Made by a program: the position numbers and the translations under genes. The notes under the pieces were generated by a model that did not search any database, was not told where the DNA came from, and saw nothing but the letters and a program-made list of their open reading frames with translations. Positions 16,370 to 24,698 of a DNA stretch of 41,415 bases are shown piece after piece (position 1 is the stretch's first letter; every line of letters begins with the position of its first letter). The stretch comes from Pseudonocardia nigra (GTDB taxonomy: Bacteria > Actinomycetota > Actinomycetes > Mycobacteriales > Pseudonocardiaceae): contig NZ_JAHKRK010000049.1 of NCBI RefSeq assembly GCF_019396355.1, positions 1 through 41,415 of the forward strand, written 5' to 3'.

Positions 16370-17132
16370 GGTAGGCCGTCCTCACCGCGTCGCTGGTCAG
16401 CACGTGTTCCGGGGCGCCGTCGACGAGCATCCGGCCGAAGTTGAGCACCGTGACGTGGTCACAGACCCGGGAGATCACGTCCATGTCGTGCTCGACGACC
16501 ACGATGCTGAGCCCCCCGGAGCGCAGCTCGCCGATCCGGGTCACGAGCGCGCTCCGGTCCTCGGCCGTCATCCCGGCCGCGGGCTCGTCCAGCAGCAGCA
16601 CCCGCGGCCGCGCGGCGAGGGCTCGCGCCAGCTCCAGCTGCTTCTGCAGCCCGTAGGGCAGCTCGCCCGCCCGCCGCTTCCGGTACGGCAGCAGGTCGAA
16701 CAGCTCCAGCGCCCGCTCGGCCTCGGCCCGCAGCTGCCGCTCCCGCGCCGACCGGACCGGCCAGAGGGAACCCGGCCCGGTGCGCGCCCGGCTGTGCTGG
16801 CCGATGAGCACGTTGTCCAGCACGGTCAGTCCGCCGAAGAGCCGGATGTTCTGGAACGTGCGGACCACCCCGAGCGGGACGCGCCGCTGCGGCGTCCGCC
16901 GCGTCACGTCCCGGCCGGCCAGCTCGACCCGGCCCACGTCCGGCGCCACGTAGCCGGAGATCACGTTGAGCAGGGTGGTCTTGCCCGCCCCGTTCGGGCC
17001 GACCACGCCGTGCACCGAACCCTCGGTGAGCGCCAGGTCGACGTCGGCGAGCGCCTCGACCCCGCGGAACCGCTTGGCGACGCCGGACACCCGCAGCAGT
17101 GGCTCAGCCAACGGACTCACGCTCCCGGCCAA
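16359..17132 (-). CDS. livG: LIV-type ABC transporter ATPase (LivG-like)
   Basis: The partner ATPase, 257 residues. Walker A GPNGAGKTT, signature region YGLQKQLELARALA (LivG proteins use YGxQRxLE instead of LSGGQ), Walker B VLLLDEPAAGM, and the H-loop VVVEHDMDVI. It couples ATP hydrolysis to import through LivH/LivM. Several in-frame TTG/GTG starts lie within the end of livM (at 17132, 17120 and 17111); I list the longest, but the true start may be up to seven codons later. Confidence 0.9.
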   Translation of the reverse strand: MAGSVSPLAEPLLRVSGVAKRFRGVEALADVDLALTEGSVHGVVGPNGAGKTTLLNVISGYVAPDVGRVELAGRDVTRRTPQRRVPLGVVRTFQNIRLFGGLTVLDNVLIGQHSRARTGPGSLWPVRSARERQLRAEAERALELFDLLPYRKRRAGELPYGLQKQLELARALAARPRVLLLDEPAAGMTAEDRSALVTRIGELRSGGLSIVVVEHDMDVISRVCDHVTVLNFGRMLVDGAPEHVLTSDAVRTAYLGT

Positions 17133-17964
17133 CGATCGCTCTCGGCCGCCGGCCCGGCCGCATGGTGCCCCGCCCGATCAGCCCCTGCGGGCGCACGATC
17201 ATCAGGACCACGAACAGCAGCCCGTAGACGATCAGGTACCAGTCGTCGAGCCAGTCGAGGTAGAGCGGCAGCAGGCTGAGCGCGACGGCCCCGATCGCGG
17301 CGCCCCAGAAGTACTGCACCCCGCCGAACACGCAGTACAGGATGATCAGCAACGCCTGGTGCGGGCCGAAGAGCGCGGGCGTGATGATCATGAGGTGGTG
17401 TGCGGCGAGGGCGCCGGCGACGCCGGTGACCGCGGCGGATGTGGCGAATGCCCCGACGGCGATGAGCGTGATCCGCAGGCCCGACGCCATCGCCGCCTGC
17501 TCGTCCTCGCGGATGGCGGCGTGCGCGAGGCCGAGCCGCGAGCGGGTGAGCAGCACGAGGTAGCCGATGACGACGGCGATCGTGCCGAGGAGCAGCGCGA
17601 CGGTGGTGCCGGTCATCCCGATCATGCCGGTGGCCGCGCCGACGTACTCCCACTGCCCGAGGAGCACCTGCACCAGCTGGGCGAAGACGAACGTGATGAT
17701 GGCCAGGTACAGCAGCGAGAGGCGCAGCGCGATCCAGCCGATCGCGGCGCCCGCGACGGCGGCGACGGCGCCGCCCGCGACCATGGCGAGCGGCAGCGGC
17801 CAGCCGGCGTTCAGTGTGAGGATCGAGGCCGTGTACGCGCCGATCGCCATGAACCCGGCGTGCCCGAAGGAGTACTTGCCGGTCGACACCGCGATCCAGT
17901 AGCCGAGCGCGAGCAGCACGTTGACGCCGACCTGCAGCACGACGGCCTCGGTGTACGCGGACAT
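17104..17964 (-). CDS. livM: LIV-type ABC transporter permease (LivM-like)
   Basis: Inner-membrane permease, 286 residues, with about eight or nine hydrophobic segments. YSFGHAGFMAIGAYTAS near the N-terminus is the family landmark, and AIREDEQAAMASGL is the cytoplasmic coupling loop. The ATG start shares bases with the livH stop (TGATG). It forms the heterodimeric channel with LivH. In aromatic-catabolic operons LIV-type systems commonly import benzoate-like acids rather than amino acids; that fits the context but is inferred. Confidence 0.9.
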   Translation of the reverse strand: MSAYTEAVVLQVGVNVLLALGYWIAVSTGKYSFGHAGFMAIGAYTASILTLNAGWPLPLAMVAGGAVAAVAGAAIGWIALRLSLLYLAIITFVFAQLVQVLLGQWEYVGAATGMIGMTGTTVALLLGTIAVVIGYLVLLTRSRLGLAHAAIREDEQAAMASGLRITLIAVGAFATSAAVTGVAGALAAHHLMIITPALFGPHQALLIILYCVFGGVQYFWGAAIGAVALSLLPLYLDWLDDWYLIVYGLLFVVLMIVRPQGLIGRGTMRPGRRPRAIVGRERESVG

Positions 17965-18842
17965 CACACGCGCTCCAGCACACCGGAGTCGCGCCCGAAG
18001 AGCCCCTGCGGCCGCACCAGCAGCACGATGCCCACCAGCACGAACACGATGAGGTCCCGCAGGGTCGCGGACAGGTACGCCACCGTCAGCGTCTCGATCA
18101 CCCCGATGAGCAGCGCCGCGACGAGGCCGCCCGTCACGCTGCCGAGCCCGCCGAGCACGATGATCATCAGCGCGGTGAGCGTGGTCGGGAATCCGTCGAA
18201 CGGGCTGACCGTGTGGTACGCGAGCCCGGTGAGCATCCCGGCCGCCCCGGCGAGCACGCCCGAGAGCGCGAAGGTGAGCAGGATGACCCGCTGCACCGGC
18301 ACCCCGAGCAGCGCGGTCACGGTCATGTCGTCGGAGACGCCGCGGATCGCGGTGCCCCAGATCGTGCGCTCGAGGAACACGTAGAGCCCGGCGGTCAGCA
18401 GCGTGGCCAGCAGCAGGATCACCAGCTGGCTGCCGGAGACCTGGAACAGGCCCAGGTCGAGCTGCACGCCCGGGAGGACGTCGGGCACCGAGCGCTGGTT
18501 GCTGCCCAGGAACTTCGTGACGAGCGCCGTCAGCACGAGACCCATGCCGAGGCTGGAGAGGATCGACGCGGTGCGGAACTCCTTGGAGACGTACTTGAAC
18601 GACACGAAGTAGACGGCGACCGAGACGAGGCCGCCGAGCCCGACCGCGGCGAGGAACGCGACCGGGAACGGCAGGCCGGCCTCGCCCATGACGATCGCGC
18701 CGAGCATCGCGCTGACCATGGCGGTCTCGCCGAGCGCGAAGTTGAGCCGGTCCAGCGCGCCGACCACGAGGTTGAAGCCCAGGGCGACCAGGGCGAAGGT
18801 CGCCCCGAGCAGCACCCCGTTGAACAGCTGCTGGGTGAGCAT
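17964..18842 (-). CDS. livH: LIV-type ABC transporter permease (LivH-like)
   Basis: Channel subunit of 292 residues with multiple membrane helices. The N-terminus LFNGVLLGATFALVALGFNL and the loop AIRGVSDDMTVTALLGVPV are typical of LivH. It starts 7 bases after the reconstructed end of the binding-protein gene, which helps to place the true end of that gene, and ends in a TGATG overlap with livM. Confidence 0.92.
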   Translation of the reverse strand: MLTQQLFNGVLLGATFALVALGFNLVVGALDRLNFALGETAMVSAMLGAIVMGEAGLPFPVAFLAAVGLGGLVSVAVYFVSFKYVSKEFRTASILSSLGMGLVLTALVTKFLGSNQRSVPDVLPGVQLDLGLFQVSGSQLVILLLATLLTAGLYVFLERTIWGTAIRGVSDDMTVTALLGVPVQRVILLTFALSGVLAGAAGMLTGLAYHTVSPFDGFPTTLTALMIIVLGGLGSVTGGLVAALLIGVIETLTVAYLSATLRDLIVFVLVGIVLLVRPQGLFGRDSGVLERV

Positions 18843-18849
18843 CGGCCGG

Positions 18850-20051
18850 TCAGCTCACGCTCTGGTCGATGACGAACCGCCCGCCCTGCACGACGGCCCG
18901 CAGCTGCGGCCGGATCGCCGTGCCGTCATCGGCGAACGTGGTGGTGTCGGCCATACCGACGTAGTTCTCGAGGTCGTTCAGGGCCCCTCCTGGATCGCCA
19001 TCCGGGACTGCTGGATGTCCTCCGAGCCTGGGGGCAGGTCCTGCTGCTCGATGATGTCGGCGACCATGTTCACCGCGTCGAACGCGTAGGCGAAGTTGAG
19101 CGGGATCTCGGCCATGCCGGTGTCGGCCTGCGCCTGCTCCAGCAGCTTGAGCGCCTCGGGGTTCTGGCTGTGCGGGTCGTACTGGGCCGCGGCGAGCGTG
19201 CCCTCCGTGGCCTCCCCGCCCGCGGCGACGTAGGCGGCCCCACCCGACTGGAGGGCGTCGGTGCCGAGGAACAGGGCGTCCATCCCCTGGCTGCGGGCCT
19301 CGCGGGCGATGCGGCCGGCGTCGTCCGGGCCGGCGGCGAGCGCGAGCACATCCGGGTTCGCCGCGTTGATCGCCGTGATCTGCGAGGCGAAGCTGGAGTC
19401 GCCGGAGGTGAACGTCTGCCGCTCGACGACCTCCACGCCGGTCTGCTCGAAGACCTGGGTGAACAGGTCGGCCTGCGCCTTCGTCGTCGCGTTGGCCTCG
19501 TCGGTGATGATCGCGGCGGTCTGCACGCCCTGCTCCTCGATGATGCGCGTGAGCACCGGGATGCTGTTGGCGGCGTCCGGCTGCGCGAGGGTGAACCCGT
19601 AGGGGCGGGAGTTGGCAAGGACGCCCGGGCGGGCCGCTCCGGGGCTGATGATCGGCACCTGGAGCTGGTTGGCCGTGGCGCAGGCGATCTCGCAGCCCGC
19701 GCTGTCGACCGGGCCGATGATCGCGTAGACCCCGTCCTGCGCCGCGAGCTCGGGGATCAGCGTCGCGAGGTTCGTCGGGTCGTTCTGGCCGTCCACGGTG
19801 ATCAGCTCGATCGGGCTCCCGTTGATGCCGCCGGCGTCGTTGATCAGCTGTACGGCGTACTCGGCACCGGCCTGCATCGTGTCGGAGTTGTTCGCGAAGG
19901 GGCCCGCGGAGCTCGTGACGAGTCCGATCGGGTAGGCGCCGCCGGACTCACCGCCTCCCTCGCCCGCGCTCTCGGCGCCACAGGCGGCGAGGGCCAGCGC
20001 GGCGACCGCCAGCCCGGCGATCGCGGGTCCCGTACTCCCGGCTCGAATCAT
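18850..20051 (-). pseudogene. livK: LIV-type ABC substrate-binding lipoprotein, frameshifted near the C-terminus
   Basis: Binding protein with a lipobox (LALAACG) and the periplasmic-binding type I fold: YPIGLVTSSAGPFA, INDAGGINGSPIELI, IIGPVDSAGCE. The ATG has AAGGA upstream. The open frame ends in a TGA at 18980-18978, but the next frame continues with LNDLENYVGMADTTTFADDG and ends RAVVQGGRFVIDQSVS, the normal end of this family. The break is in a short GGGGCCC run (+ strand 18981-18987) and needs one restored base, giving about 400 residues. Without it the protein loses its last 44 residues. It could be a true lesion or a read error. Confidence 0.85.
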
Positions 20052-20076
20052 CGTTGATCCTTTGTCGTGCGGGGTA

Positions 20077-20099
20077 CGTTTCTCCTCATTGCAGAAACG
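20077..20099. promoter_or_regulatory. Palindrome upstream of the binding-protein gene, possible operator
   Basis: Perfect 7-bp arms CGTTTCT and AGAAACG are separated by 9 bases (CCTCATTGC). It lies 26 bases before the ATG of the importer's binding protein, inside the only sizeable gap (93 bases) in the front half of the operon. Size and position suit a regulator site, and the operon-encoded IclR protein is the obvious candidate. No second perfect copy was found by eye in front of the LLM gene, although a related TTCT-N4-AGAA element is present there. Confidence 0.4.
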
Positions 20100-20144
20100 G
20101 TATCTGGAGGGTAGCAACGGGGGTAGGGGTGGTAAAGGGGCTGG

Positions 20145-21445
20145 TCAGCCGTGCGCCCACCCGCCGTCGACGTTGAACACCTGCCCGGTCACGAAGTCGG
20201 AGTCGGCCGAGCAGAGGAACTCCACGGTCCCCGCGAGGTCCTCCGGCGTCCCGGTGACCGGCAGGCACTGCTCGGCGGCCATCCGCTCGCGCAGGGCGCG
20301 CGCCGCCTCGGGGGAGTGCACGGCCTTGGGGGGGTGTCCACCGGCACGTAGCCCGGGGCGATCGCGTTGACCCGGATGCCGTCGCCGCCGAGCTCGCGCG
20401 CCAGTGCCCTGGTCAGCCCGACCACGCCGGCCTTGGCGGCGATGTAGGGGGCGAGCCCGACCGGGTTGCCCCGTGACACGGTGGTCGAGCCGACGTTCAC
20501 GATCTTGCCGTAGCCCGCGGAGCGCATGGCCGGCGCGACGGCGGCCGCGCAGATCCAAGGCGCGGTGAGGTTCAGGTCGAGCACGCGGGTCCAGTCGGCG
20601 CGGACGACGGAGTCGAACGGGGCCGCCGGCAGCAGCGCGCCGCCGGCGTTGTTGACCAACGCGTCGATCCGGCCCCACCGATCCAGCACCGCCTCGACGA
20701 GCCCGCGGACCTGGTGCTCGTCGGTGACGTCGGCCTCGTGCGGGACGGCCGCGTCGGGTCCGGCCGTCGCGGTGATGGCCGCCGCCACCGCCCCGGCCGC
20801 CTGCCCGGCGATGTCGACGACGGCCACCCGCGCGCCGGCGGCCGCCAGCCGCACGGCGTAGGCGCGGCCCAGCCCGTGCGCCGCGCCGGTGACCACGACG
20901 ACGCGGTCAGCCAGCCGGCCCGGCACCCGAGCCCCGCTGATCTGGCGCCACGCGTCGCGGGAACGGCCGGCGAGCGCGTCCTCAGTGAGCGAGCCGAGCG
21001 GGTGTTCGACCACCACGAAGGGGTAGCGCGGCACCCCGGCCGTGGTCGCCGCGATCGTGGCGGTGGTCAGCAGCTCGGAGGTGCAGACCACGTAGGTGGG
21101 CGTGCCCCGCCGCTCCAGGGCCACACCGTCCTGCACGGAGCACGGGCAGCACCCAGCGCAGTCCCCGACCCCGGTGACCACGACGTCGCAGCGGGTCGCG
21201 AGGTCGTCGAGCAGCTCGGGTGCCGCGAGCCGCCCGATGCTCGGCTTGCGGGCGCGCACGACGTCCCGCACCCCGTCGGCCTGCAGCCGGGCCGCAAGCC
21301 GGTCGAGGAACCGGTCGCTGTTCGGCTTGCCGTTGTCGAGGCAGCCGACGACGAGCCCGGCCAGCGACGACGGACGGGGGAGGGCCTCGGTCTCGACGGG
21401 CGCGGCGCCGTTGGTGGGGTCGAGCACTTCGAGCTGTGCGCTCAT
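20145..21445 (-). pseudogene. UGSC-type thiol domain fused to a short-chain dehydrogenase, frameshifted
   Basis: Residues 1-170 look like a UGSC-family (seleno)protein: VVGCLDNGKPNSDRF, then VGDCAGCCPCSVQDG (Cys96, Cys99, Cys100, Cys102), with cysteine where relatives carry selenocysteine. From residue 178 a complete SDR follows in the same frame: VTGAAHGLGR (185-194), VNNAGGAL, GSTT, YIAAK. After GYVPVDTPP the frame breaks in a run of seven G on the + strand (20328-20334); the proper frame resumes as AVHSPEAARALRERM and ends GQVFNVDGGWAHG. With one base restored it is about 433 residues. The ATG overlaps the end of the preceding gene. A direct UGSC-SDR fusion is unusual; its chemistry is unknown. 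Confidence 0.75.
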
Positions 21446-22476
21446 GGTGACGCCTCCGGGGGCAGCGGTTCGGTGACGGGAGTGGACTCGTGCCCGCCGA
21501 TCCAGTACGGGACGACCGCGGAGTAGCCGTAGAGGTCCCCACCCGCCACCGTGACCAGGATGTCCTCGGGCCTGCGGACCACGGGCTACTCGGTCGTCTC
21601 GTCCTCGGGCGTGATCGGCCCCGGCCGCCGGCCCGCCCGTTTCAGGTCGGCGACGCTGCGCCTGGCGAGCCGGTGCAGCTCGGCGCGCACCGCGGCCTTG
21701 TGCAGGCCGGCGCGGTGCAGCACGGCCGCGTGCAGCGGGCCGATCACCACCAGCACGCAGCCGCCGGTGTAGTGCGACGGCAGCATCGCGTCGGCGATCG
21801 TGGCGAGGATCGGGCCTGGCTTGGCGGCCCAGTCGTTGCGCGCGTTGATCGGCGCCTCGCCGGCCAGCACGGTGACAGCACTGGCGTCCGCCGGCACGCC
21901 CCGGTCGGCGTGCCGGGGCGGCCAGGGGTTGGCGGTTCGGCTCTCGCCGATGCAGTAGCTGAACTTGCCGGGATGGCCGAAGGTCGCCTTGTCCAGCACA
22001 CCGGGGATGCCGCCGCACAGGTTCTGCAGGACGAGGCGCACGGCGCGGCCGATCGTGGCGTTGGCGTGGTGGCCGGGCCCGAACACGCTGTACGAGGTGT
22101 TGATCGCGAGCTGGTCGACGACCGGCCCGCTCACCACCAGCAGCGGGGCCGTCGCACCGCTCACCGTCGTGGAATGCAGGTTGAACTCCTCGCGGGTGAG
22201 CGCCCGGACGGCCGCGAGGAGCACCGACATGTACTCCTCGCGGCATCCCGCGGCCACGGCGTTCACCGCGACCTTCTCGCAGCTGAGCGTGCGACCCTGC
22301 TCGGGCAGGACGCCGACGACGTCGTCCGGCGCGAGCCCGGACGCCGCCACGAACCGCTCGACGCGCTCGGGCGTCGGCGGGACGACCGGCAACCCGTCAC
22401 CCCACCCGTTGCGCGTGAACAGCTCCCGCGCCGCCTCCTCGTCGGCGACGGGGATCCGGGGCGACGTCAGCGTCAC
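21442..22476 (-). pseudogene. Partner protein of the UGSC-type module, interrupted by an in-frame TAG
   Basis: The GTG start is fixed by overlap with the VOC gene. The protein (DGLPVVPPTPERVERFV, CGGIPGVLDKATFGHPGKFS, CIGESRTANPWPPRH) resembles the roughly 340-residue proteins encoded beside UGSC proteins. Codon 297 is TAG (21588-21586). The same frame then continues for 47 sense codons (VVRRPEDILVTVAGG, YWIGGHESTPVTEP) to a TGA that overlaps the next ATG. That overlap shows where the gene should end, so the TAG is a premature stop or, less likely, is read through. A CAG to TAG change is the simplest origin. No function is established; I would not assign one. Confidence 0.7.
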
Positions 22477-22985
22477 GCGCTCGCCGACGAGTGCTCGCGC
22501 AGCCAGTCGTCGACGGCCTGCTCGGCGGCGTCGGCGTCGGCGTCGGTCAACGCCCGGTTCTGGTAGGTGAGCTCGAGTCGCACCCCGTTGGGGTCGAAGA
22601 AGTAGATCGACGACCAGATGCCCTCGTGCTCGACGACGCCGCGCACCTCGATGCCCCGATCGGTGAGGCGCCGATGCGCGGCCTCGAGCTCCTCGCGGCT
22701 GCCGACCGACAGCGCCAGGTGCGGCGCCCAGCGGGGCAGCGGCGAGTCGTGGTGGTCCTGGTCCAACCCCTCGATCTCGAAGAAGGCGACGCAGCTGCCG
22801 TCGCCCATCTCGAAGAACGTGTGCAGGAACGTGGTCGGCTCGCCGGTGCTGCCCACGCTCTCGTCGCGTGCGTAGTTGACCAGGCGCATCCCGAGGACCT
22901 CGGTGTAGAAGCGCTTCGTGGCCTCCGTGTCTCGGGTGACGTAGGCGACGTGGTTGAGACCTGCCGGTCGGGTGGTGGTCGTCAT
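22473..22985 (-). CDS. VOC-superfamily protein (glyoxalase/extradiol dioxygenase fold)
   Basis: Single-domain vicinal-oxygen-chelate protein, 170 residues. Metal-site positions are visible: NHVAYV near the N-terminus, HLALSV in the middle and VRLELTYQN near the end (His, His, Glu). VOC members include ring-cleaving dioxygenases, glyoxalases and isomerases; in an operon with Rieske and cupin oxygenases a dioxygenase or lyase role is plausible. It is intact although both neighbours carry lesions. Overlaps its neighbours by ATGA and GTGA. Confidence 0.88.
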   Translation of the reverse strand: MTTTTRPAGLNHVAYVTRDTEATKRFYTEVLGMRLVNYARDESVGSTGEPTTFLHTFFEMGDGSCVAFFEIEGLDQDHHDSPLPRWAPHLALSVGSREELEAAHRRLTDRGIEVRGVVEHEGIWSSIYFFDPNGVRLELTYQNRALTDADADAAEQAVDDWLREHSSASA

Positions 22986-24003
22986 GCTGATTCCTCTCGC
23001 GTCGGTGCGGATCGGAGCCCGGAGATGAAGTCGATGGTCCGCCCGACGGCCGCGTCCCAGTCGCCGTCGCCGGGCACCGGGAAGAGGATCGGCAGGTCGA
23101 CCCCGGCCGCCCGGTAGGCCTCGATGCGCGCCCTGACCTGGTGGGCGTCGCCGCGGAGCAGGAAGTCATCGACCATCCCGTCACCGATCACGGCGAGCGC
23201 CCCGGGCCGGTCGCCGTCGCGCAGCAGCTGGGCCGCGTTCGCGAGCTCCTCCCCGTAGCCGCTCGCGGCGAACAGCCGGCCGGCCGCGGGGTGCAAGGCG
23301 TACCCGACAACGAGCTCCTGCCCGGTCCGCCGGGAGAGCTCCTCGTCGTCGCCCAGGCTGCACGGCAGCACGCACGCCACCACCACCTCGGAGCGGCGCC
23401 GTCCCGCGGCGCGCACCCCGTCGAGGACCGTGCGGACCGCGGGCGGCAGCGACCGGGGCGTCGTCAGGTTGAGCAGGACCCCGTCGGCGACCTCGCCGGC
23501 GAGGTGGAGCATCCGGGGGAGCAGGCCGGCGAGGAAGAGCGGGACCCGCGGGTTCGCGGCAGGGCGGTCGAGGTGCAGGCCGTGGACCGGTGCGCGATCG
23601 GGCCGCCGGCATCCGGTTCACCGGCCAGCGTCCGGCGCAGCACGTCGACGTACTCCCGCATCGAGGCGACCGGTGGTACGGCCGGGAGGTTGAGCGTGGC
23701 CTCGTTCAGGGCGGCGTTGGCCGTGCCGAGCCCGAGCAGGAACCGGCCACCGGACAGCTCGTCCAGGGTGCCTGCGGTCATCGCGAGGAGCGCGGGATGC
23801 CGGAGCCGGGCGTTCGCGACGGCCGTGCCGACGCCGATCGAGCGGGTCGCGGCCAGCGCGGCCTGCGCGATCGGGAGGGCGTCGGCGACCCGCTCGGCGA
23901 CGAAGAACGCGTCGGCGCCCGCCGCCTCCGCCTCGGCGGCGCACGCGGCGATACGCGCGGCGGGTAGTCCGCTGCGGGTCGCCACCGACAGGCCGAGCTG
24001 CAT
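22982..24003 (-). pseudogene. LLM-class flavin (F420/FMN) oxidoreductase, frameshifted
   Basis: First gene of the long operon. The N-terminal half has the luciferase-like features MQLGLSVATRSGLP, AEAAGADAFFVAERV, GVGTAVANARLRHPALLA, and GRFLLGLGTANAALNE. Near 23600-23611 the frame breaks; the C-terminal half continues in another frame as VHGLHLDRPAANPRVPLFLA, then MLHLAGEVADGVLLNL, and ends at the ATGA overlap with the VOC gene. One base restored in the GGGCCGCC stretch rejoins it to about 340 residues. Such enzymes use F420 or reduced flavin for hydride transfer or monooxygenation. A separate internal start giving only the C-terminal half is unlikely to be functional. Confidence 0.82.
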
Positions 24004-24088
24004 CGTTTCCGTCTCCCGACGCCCGGAGTTCTTCTCAGCAGAATGCTTCTCCGTTGTGCGAGAGTTAACCCCGACGAACGGAGGCGCC
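24004..24088. promoter_or_regulatory. Divergent promoter region of the long catabolic operon
   Basis: This 85-base gap separates the leftward operon from the rightward DUF3237 gene, so it should carry both promoters. It has a ribosome site for each gene: GGGAG before the LLM ATG and GGAGG before the DUF3237 ATG. An inverted element TTCT-CAGC-AGAA (24032-24043) sits near the middle and the word GGAG / CTCC flanks it. No convincing -35/-10 pair is visible by eye. Confidence 0.5.
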
Positions 24089-24508
24089 ATGCCCATCGAG
24101 CTGGAACCCCTCGGCACGTTGACGATCAGCATCGAGCAGCAGACGGTGGTCCGTGGCACGCCCCAGGGCGGCCTGCTGATCGGGGAGGCGGCCGACTGCC
24201 GCTGGGAGGGTGACCGGGTGTGGGCCCGGCAGCTCGGTCGCAGCGCCTCCGACTGGGTGCGCTTCCACTCCGACGGATCGATGGGCGTCGACGCACGGAT
24301 CCTGCTGCGCACCGACGACGGGGCCACGATCGCGATGACCTACCGGGGAAGGGCGGCCCGGCCTCCCGGCGAGGGAGGGATCGTCTACACCGCCCCGACG
24401 TTCGAGACCGACGACGAGCGGTACGGATGGCTCAACGCGGTGCAGGCCGTCGGCAAGGGACAGCGGACCGGGAACACGCTCGTGTACGAGCTCTACGCCC
24501 TGCGGTGA
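24089..24508 (+). CDS. DUF3237 family protein
   Basis: Small protein of 139 residues with the features of DUF3237: a start of LEPLGTLTISIEQQTVVRGT, the GSMGVDARILLRTDDGATI core and a TAPTFETDDERYGWLNAVQA end. Members form a beta-barrel-like fold; no reaction is established, though they often accompany oxidative catabolic genes in actinobacteria. GGAGG precedes the ATG. It is the only gene read away from the long operon and shares its promoter region, suggesting co-regulation. Confidence 0.88.
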   Translation: MPIELEPLGTLTISIEQQTVVRGTPQGGLLIGEAADCRWEGDRVWARQLGRSASDWVRFHSDGSMGVDARILLRTDDGATIAMTYRGRAARPPGEGGIVYTAPTFETDDERYGWLNAVQAVGKGQRTGNTLVYELYALR

Positions 24509-24528
24509 CGTGCAGCAGGTCGCTGAGG

Positions 24529-24546
24529 TGCTCGCGGCGGCGAGCA
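24529..24546. terminator. Hairpin between convergent genes
   Basis: A perfect 7-bp stem (TGCTCGC / GCGAGCA) with a GGCG loop lies 20 bases after the DUF3237 stop, facing the end of the carboxylase gene. It has no T-run. The rest of the 190-base gap up to 24698 shows no gene I can recognise. Confidence 0.4.
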
Positions 24547-24698
24547 GCTGCGAGAGGGTGTTCCTCCCACGACCGGTACACGTTGAGCGCGAGGGTGGAA
24601 GAGGTCCTCGACGAGTACGTCGAGCAGCACGCGCATCTCGTGGAAGCCCGGTCCGAGAGACGGAAGGCAGACCCCGAGTTTGCTGAGACGGACGCTCC

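Noticed and set aside
18978..20334. Programmed ribosomal frameshifting in the binding-protein and UGSC-SDR genes
   Set aside because: Neither site shows a slippery heptamer with a downstream structure typical of programmed shifts, and lesions also occur in neighbouring genes.
21586..21588. TAG read as pyrrolysine
   Set aside because: Pyrrolysine use is not expected in actinobacteria and no PylS/PylT genes are in view; a nonsense mutation or error is simpler.
24509..24698. Possible regulator fragment between DUF3237 and the carboxylase
   Set aside because: Short frames on both strands gave no convincing family match by eye; only the hairpin is supportable.
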